A stretch of 64,000 nucleotides of DNA from the NCBI RefSeq assembly GCF_027580225.2, contig NC_073356.2, positions 5,076,001 to 5,140,000 on the forward strand. The letters run 5' to 3'. The DNA is from Misgurnus anguillicaudatus (lineage: Eukaryota; Chordata; Actinopteri; Cypriniformes; Cobitidae). Each line of letters opens with the position of its first letter. The first letter of the stretch is position 1. Below are positions 58,442-64,000 of the stretch, piece after piece. The notes beneath the pieces were generated by a model. That model did not search any database. It worked only from the letters and a program-made list of their open reading frames with translations, and was not told where the DNA came from. The position numbers and the translations under genes were made by a program.

Positions 58442-58444
<3 letters not shown>
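56926..58444. mobile_element. TIR transposon in TA microsatellite, with nested MITE
   Basis: TAGGGCCGGGACT at left and AGTCCCGGCCCTA at right are perfect inverted ends, followed inward by AATTAAT-rich arms. Flanking (TA)n hides the exact duplication, but 8 bases ATATATAT on both sides would suit hAT. It contains a MITE at 57067-57330. No transposase is seen. Confidence 0.7.
57067..57330. mobile_element. MITE of the TACACTC family
   Basis: TACACTCTTAGAAAGGATGT and ACATTCGTTCTTAGAGTGTA are inverted, and the body is rich in TGTGTTA / TAACACA. A second, truncated copy lies at 12098-12258. Confidence 0.65.
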
Positions 58445-58483
<39 letters not shown>

Positions 58484-58870
58484 TATAAACGGATAAGGAG
58501 ATTAAGCGGGTTCTGCCGGTGATCGTTGGTCAGGCATCAGCTGGGCATCACGTTGAGGGACGGCCAGTAGATCAGAGGTGTGCCGACTTTCACATTTACC
58601 GGAACTGGGTCTGTTTGTCTCATTGTCCTCGGGGTCGAGGACGAGACAGGGAGAGAAAAAACAAATCATATTAGCGTAGGGGCCGTTCACATGTAATGCA
58701 AGTGTCACAGTGATGTGGTTTAAATCAGCTTAGTTCCAGACAGACTAATTATTGCGGCATAATTATGTTATCCACAGTTGAGGATTTTGCAAATTAGGTG
58801 CCCAATGCAAAGGTATATATGGTAACTAAGGGTCACCTTCCGATCTTTAAGAAAAATGAAACCTGTCGAC

Positions 58871-59330
58871 CCGTTTGACTAAGGCCGGAAGCCCCACTGT
58901 CGTCGTTAATGCAGGTTCAGTGGCAAACGGGTCTGTATGGCATACTATTCGCAAGATACAAGAAAGCGCCAAAATCCCGACCATACGTGCCAACCCGCTT
59001 GACTAAGGCTGGAGGCCCCACTGTCGTCTTTAATGCAGGTTCAGTGGCAAACGGGTCTGTATGGCATACTATTCACAAGACACACGAAAACTGCAAAATT
59101 GCAACCCGACCATACGTGCCAACCCATTTGACTAAGGCCGGAAGCCCCACTGTTGTCGTTAATGCAGGTTCAGTGGCAAACGGGTCTGTATGGCATCCTA
59201 TTCACAAGACACATGAAAGTGCCAAAATCGCAACCCGACCATACGTGCCAACCCGTTTGACTAAGGCCAGAGGCCCCACTGTCGTCGTTAGTGCAGGTTC
59301 AGTGGCAAATGGTGGCAAACTATTTAATAA
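58871..59330 (+). repeat. minisatellite, four ~129-bp units (43 codons)
   Basis: Units marked by TTGACTAAGGCYRGARGCCC start at 58875, 58999, 59128 and 59257 (spacing 124, 129, 129). Each also has GTTAATGCAGGTTCAGTGGC and GACCATACGTGCCAACCC. The period is a multiple of three, and a 143-codon frame on the + strand (58909-59340) stays open through it, encoding repeats with RPYVPTRLTKAGGPTVVVNA. No start context or promoter is seen; it lies in antisense relation to the LINE, in its 3' UTR. Confidence 0.8.
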
Positions 59331-59458
59331 TTCATTTTGAAGTGTTCATGCAGATAAGGTTTTTATTTATTTATTTATTTGGTTGGTCTGTGTTATGACC
59401 GTGAGTGCTTTGTTCCGTAAAAATAACTATTGCGAGTTAAGCACCTTTACTAGACAAA

Positions 59459-60494
59459 TTATGCGAATGCTTTGTTGAAGAGAAAAGTTTTAAGTCTAGA
59501 TTTAAAATTATCGACTGTGTCTGATTCTCGGACATCTGTTGGTAAATCATTCCAGAGCTTAGGGGCTAAGTAGGAAAAGGATCTTCCCCTTTTAGACACT
59601 TTTGATATTCTAGGGATAATCAAGAGACCAGAATTCTGCGACCGTAGTGTGCGTGATGGATTGTATTCTGATAGTAATTCTCTAAGATATAAGGGTGCTA
59701 GGCCATTTAAAGCTTTGTAGGTGATTAGTGATATTTTAAATTGTATGCGATATTTAACTGGTAGCCAGTGTAAAGAATCCAGAATTGGGCTTATGTGGTC
59801 ATACTTCTTAAATCGAGTAAGTACCCTTGCAGAAGCGTTTTGAACTAGCTGAAGCTTGTTTACCTAATTTGCATGGCATCCCCCGAGTAGCGAGTTACAA
59901 TAGTCTATTCTGGAGGTCATAAAAGCATGGATAAGCTTCTCTGCGTCAGATGTAGACAGTATATGGCGTATTTTTGAGATATTTCTAAGATGGAAGAATG
60001 CTGTGCGGCAGACGTTGGCGATATGACTATCGAAGGATAAGTTGCTGTCGAACATCACACCTGAGTTCCTAACCGTGGAAGATGGCACCACATTGCAGCC
60101 ATCTATGTGCAACTTGTAATAGGACATATTATGTTTGTAGCGATTCGGTTCAATAATAAGTATCTCTGTCTGATTGGAGTTGAGCTTAAGAAAGTTATTT
60201 GCCATCCAGTCACTAACATCGCTAATGCAGTCTGTTATCTTAGAAAACGTGTGTGTTTCACTGGGATGTGAGGAGATGTAAAGCTGGGTATCATCTGCAT
60301 AGCAGTGAAAACTTATGTTATGTTTCCTGATAATGTCTCCTAGGGGTAACATATATAAAGAGAACAGGATAGGACCTAAAACTGATCCCTGCGGTACACC
60401 GTATTTAACTAGGGAGTGATATGACGCTTCCTCATTTACATAAACAAAGTGATAGAGATTGGTTAGATACGACCTAAAACAGGCTAGCGCCTGA
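59459..60494 (-). pseudogene. LINE ORF2, C-terminal RT part
   Basis: The frame below the hAT insertion encodes [34 protein letters not shown] and the catalytic [13 protein letters not shown], then the thumb. One in-frame TAG at 59864-59866 is followed, in the same frame, by NKLQLVQNASARVLTRFKKY, HWLPVKYRIQFKI and PKLWNDLPTDVRESDTVDNF, ending at a stop at 59459-59461, the standard L2/CR1 C-terminus. Confidence 0.85.
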
Positions 60495-61496
60495 TAGGGT
60501 TGTGCCGATAGACGATAGTATCGTGTATCGACGATCTTCAGACATATCGCCAATGGCAGGCTTTCATGGCAATAGTAATGACGATAGTTGGCGAATGGTT
60601 ATTATTATTATCATCATAGTTTTATATTAACACCCACAATGCATGCTTTTCCTCACATGAGGGTTTGTGGGCTTCACTTTACGCGGAGAGCTTGTAAAGA
60701 GAGACTTCCTTCTTGCACGTACTTGCACTTAATGCGCGCATCTTGGTCTCCTTCTACCACTAAATCCAGCGCGCCGCGTCATGAGCAGCTGCGCTTCTCT
60801 CTGTCTCACGTGCACGCGCTCTCGCGTCTGTCCGAAGTCTAAACATAAACTAAAGTAGTAATCCTTATGTCTTTGTTCAGTTTAATGCGTTTCATGCGAG
60901 CTGAGGCAAACTTTTTTGTTTAAAATATGCCCCGCTGCATATTAGCGCCTCTCTCTAAAACTCTCGCATACGTGCAGAGAGCTGCGCTCTGTCCGAAGTC
61001 AGATCACTATTAATCCTGTTTATGATATGCATTTCAATGAGTTGTAGCAACACGTCCCTCGTGTTTAATATATGATTGTGTTTAAAATATGATCCCGTTC
61101 CGCTGGACCGATGCGTTTAAAAAGGCACCTCATGAGAGCACCACTGCTTGACACGTGTAGTCTTCTGCAACAGCACTGCATTGAATTGTTTGTATGTGCG
61201 CGCACGTGTGTGTGCGTGCGCAGATGCATGTTTTTACAGTTATTAAGTAATCATGATAGGGTTGTAATGACGCGCTCGCATTAATGGCATCAGTTTTAAG
61301 AAGGTTGCGGTCATGACGGTGTTGCTCTTGTTTTTTTTGTCCACCCATCAAGTGACTTGTTATAATGAGTAAAAAATTTACAAATAAAAAAAAAATGAGT
61401 AAACTACTGCCCCGCCCCCCCGATAATATCGTGTATCGCCGATCTCCCAGGCTGACGATAGGACGATCTGAAAATAGGGCATATCGCCCAACACTA
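60495..61496. mobile_element. hAT-like element inserted in LINE RT
   Basis: The ends TAGGGTTGTGCCGATA and TATCGCCCAACACTA are imperfect inverted copies with GATCGTCC/ATCGTGTATCG sub-repeats just inside. The interior is non-coding. No 8-bp duplication is visible, and about 60 residues of RT expected between the two LINE halves are missing. Confidence 0.65.
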
Positions 61497-63358
61497 GTCA
61501 TTTGTAACTCTAAGCAGCGCTGTCTCTGTGCTATGGTTGGGCCTGAATCCTGATTGGAACTTTTCATATGTACTATTAGTTGTCAAGAATGTGCGTAACT
61601 GGCTTGCCACTACCTTTCTAATATTTTCGAAAGAAAAGGGAGATTTGAGATTGATCTAAAATTATTAAGCTCTCCCTGATCAAGCTGTGTTTTTTTAATC
61701 AGTGGTTTAATAACTGCTAGTTTGAAAGCTGTTGGAACGTATCCTATTTTTAGTGATGAGTTAAAGATATTTAGTACCGGGGTTGACACTACCGGGAATA
61801 CCTCTTTAAGTAGTTTTGTGGGAATGGGGTCTAATATACAGGACGATGATTTGGATGATGTGACTAGTTTAGAGAGCTCATCTATTGTAGTAGGTTTAAA
61901 TGAATCACGATGTTCGTATGGTAATCTAGTGTTAAGTGAACTAATGAGTAGAGTGGTGGCTGCTTGGGTTGCTACGATGTTTTCCCTGATAGCCGTAATT
62001 TTGTTTGAAAAGAAGTTCATGAAATCGTTACTATTGTGTTGAAGTTTACTATTGGTTTCTGTTTGTTCTTTGTTTCTAGTCAGTGTGCTAAAGAGGAAAC
62101 GTGGGTTATTATGATTCTCATTTATAAGCTTGCTAAGATAGGTAGATCTGGCGGTTTTAATAGCCTGTCTGTAGTGTTTAACACTCTCTTTCCATGCTGC
62201 ACGCCATACCTCTAACTTTGTGCTTCTACAATTTCTTTCCATTTTTCTAGCTGCCTTTTTAAGGGCTGCGGTGTAATGGTCATACCATGGAGCTGGCGGT
62301 TTTTCTTTGATTCTCTTTTTTCGAATGGGAGCAACGGCATCCAATGTGTTAGAACAGACATTGTTCAGGTTTTCTATTACAATATCTAGATCGTCACAGT
62401 TATCTGCTACATGTTTCATTTGGGACAGGTCTGGAAGAGTGCTAATAAAGCTATCTTTAGTGGTGGAAATTATTGTTCTGGCTAGTCGGTAGCATGTTGT
62501 GCATTGAGTTATCCTATCTAGAAGTACAGTGTATGACACAAGGTAATGGTCAGAAACTGCATCACTCTGAGGTGATATTTCGATGTCATTAATATTGAGT
62601 CCGAGTGACAGAATTAAGTCTAATGTGTGCTTACGAGTATGCGTGGGCCCTGAAACGTTTTGCTTAATACCGAGAGAATTTAGAACATCCATAAATGCAC
62701 ATCCTAATGCATCTTTTGGGTTATCCACATGGATATTAAAATCACCAACGATAAGAGCTTTATCTACAGTGACTACAAGCTCAGACAGGAAATCTGCTAT
62801 TTCTTTAAGAAAGTCTGCATGGTGGCCCGGAGGTCTATAGATTGTAGCTAAGGCAAAAGAAAGCTGTTTGTTGTTACGATCAGTTATTTCCATATTTAAC
62901 AACATTAGTACAAATGATTTAAATTTTAGTTCAGATTTTTGGTTTACTTTAAAAGTTTTGTTGTATATTGTAGCTACACCACCCCCTCTCCCCTTTAATC
63001 GAGGTTCGTGTTTATAATAATAGTCTTGTGGGGTGGATTCATTTAAACTAATGTAGTCGTCTGCTTTAAGCCAGGTTTCTGTTAAACAGAGTGCATCTAA
63101 GTTTTGGTCATTAATTATTTCATCGACAATAGGTTCTTTATTGGTAAGCGATCTAATGTTAAGAAGACCGAATTTTAACATTCGAGGTTCATCTGTTAAT
63201 GTATTGTTTTCTAATTTTATATTAATCAGATTTGTACCAGATGTGGCAAGCGGTGCTCTGTATTTGTTTGTTCGGGGAACAGATACAGTTGAAATGTGTT
63301 GATATTCTGGGTAAGATCGGCTCGAAGTGCTGGGATATATGTGATCTTGACATATCAC
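61497..63358 (-). pseudogene. LINE ORF2, endonuclease and N-terminal RT part
   Basis: The 582-codon frame (63358 to 61610) has the APE endonuclease: GLLNIRSLTNKEPIVDEI, LCLTETWL, GRGGGVATIY, ATIYRPPG, LIVGDFNIHVDN, GPTHTRKHTLDLIL and VSDHYLVSY, then a linker and the start of RT (AVIKPLIKKTQLDQGELNNF). A 1-base loss after LSKILER shifts the frame, and RT continues in another frame (VASQLRTFLTTNSTYEKFQS) to VTND, where the hAT element interrupts. Start at 63358 chosen as the first ATG. Confidence 0.85.
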
Positions 63359-63419
63359 GGCAGCTAACAGACGGACGGTTAAGCCGATCTGTCTGTTTCC
63401 TTACCTGGGCCCTGGATAG

Positions 63420-64000
63420 TCAGACTATATCAGAATTATGACTATTTATCAGATTTCTAGTGAGTATAGCACTTCCTTCCGATGACGGGTGAAGGCCATC
63501 TCTCTTTAGCAGGTCAGGTCTTCCCCAGAAATGCTTCCAATTGTCTATAAACCCTACATTATGCTGAGGGCACCACTTTGACATCCAGCCATTGAGAGAC
63601 ACTAATCTACTATGTGTTTCATCTCCCCGGTAGGCGGGGAGGGGAGTGGGACCAGAGCATATTACATTGTCTGACATTGTTTTTGCAATTTCACACATCT
63701 CCTTAATAGTATCTTTGGTGATTTCCGACTGGCGGAGCCTGGTGTCATTCATGCCAGCGTGAATAACAACTTAGAAAACTTCCGCTTAGCATTAGCCAGC
63801 ACTTTAAGTTTGGATCTAATGTCAGACGTTCTGGCTCCCGGTATACAGTCGACTATGGTGTTTGGTGCCTCAATGTTAGTGTTCCTGAGTATAGAATCTC
63901 CAATGACCAGGGCACTTTTAACAGGCGTTTCAGCTGGTGTACTGCTTAGGGGATCGAATCTGTTAGAAATTACCGTATGGGTCTGAGAAGGACGCCGTAT
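63420..64000 (-). pseudogene. LINE ORF1 with SGNH (GDSL) esterase domain, partial
   Basis: Minus-strand frames encode SALVIGDSILRNTNI (block I, GDS nucleophile, around 63880-63920), then after a 1-base frameshift near 63770 HAGMNDTRLRQ (G-x-N block), and near the end RDGLHPSSEGSAIL (D-x-x-H block). The catalytic Ser, Asn, Asp and His of SGNH hydrolases are all present. ORF1 esterase domains are known from CR1/L2 LINEs. The N-terminus lies beyond the window. Confidence 0.75.

Larger units (their letters stand above)
54535..64000 (-). mobile_element. L2/CR1-like LINE, minus strand, truncated by window edge
   Basis: Read on the minus strand: ORF1 with an SGNH esterase domain (63420 to beyond 64000), ORF2 with APE endonuclease and RT (63358 down to 59459), a 3' UTR, and a tail with AAAGCGCTATATAAATAAAA followed by ATTGA repeats at 54535-54560. 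Insertions: hAT 60495-61496 in RT, a TIR element 56926-58444 and a pol-less LTR element 54871-56899, the last two in a TA microsatellite of the 3' UTR. That the tail and ORF2 belong to one copy is inferred from order and orientation. ORFs are frameshifted, so the copy is inactive. Confidence 0.7.

Noticed and set aside
61130..61567. Minus-strand 145-codon frame
   Set aside because: Crosses the border between the LINE and the hAT insertion, so it is a chance fusion.

Overview
The window reads as teleost fish nuclear DNA, most likely cyprinid-like. It is AT-rich, has spliced genes with canonical GT/AG borders, and is crowded with transposon types typical of fish: Tc1, hAT, Harbinger, Ginger, DIRS, BEL/Pao, Gypsy-like LTR elements, an L2/CR1-type LINE and TTAA-flanked MITEs. 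No bacterial, organellar or tRNA/rRNA features were seen. Family names come from motifs read by eye; no database search was run.

Layout. (1) 71-15024, + strand: a complete five-exon gene for a 227-residue single-V-domain immunoglobulin receptor with one transmembrane helix and a tail carrying an ITIM. Its 10.2 kb second intron is a stack of nested DNA transposons, and intron 4 holds a 1.6 kb hAT element with a perfect 8-bp target duplication. (2) 15-20.9 kb: intergenic, with an 1844-bp LTR element (two 285-bp LTRs, 5-bp duplication GTTAT) lacking pol. (3) 20.9-24 kb: a decayed C2H2 repeat-family gene, then an intron-containing, frameshifted Ginger-type integrase gene. (4) 25.4-27.4 kb: MITE-like elements nested around a 1185-bp retroviral-type solo LTR with promoter-like repeats. 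(5) 28.9-34.8 kb: an unidentified + strand gene made of symmetric phase-1 exons, two of them a duplicated 69-bp pair, interrupted by palindromic MITEs. (6) 35.5-38.6 kb: a hAT insertion, a minisatellite and a gap.

(7) 38.6-50.6 kb: a nearly intact Tc1 transposon (one premature stop), then a BEL/Pao element broken by a 5-kb DIRS tyrosine-recombinase retrotransposon and by a ~2-kb solo LTR that itself holds a 1.2-kb hAT element. Removing the solo LTR rejoins the gag reading frame. (8) 51-54.4 kb: a reverse-oriented solo LTR, a Tc1 fossil and a TTAA-flanked element. (9) 54.5-64 kb: a minus-strand L2/CR1-like LINE running past the right edge, with an SGNH-esterase ORF1, an APE-RT ORF2 and an ATTGA-type tail. 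It is interrupted by another pol-less LTR element, a TIR element and a hAT, and has a 129-bp minisatellite next to ORF2.

Only the Ig receptor and, less certainly, the phase-1-exon gene look like functional host genes. The rest is layered mobile DNA whose order of arrival can often be read from target duplications. I found no convincing novel multi-gene system. The least explained items are the phase-1-exon gene, the pol-less LTR pair and the LINE minisatellite ORF.
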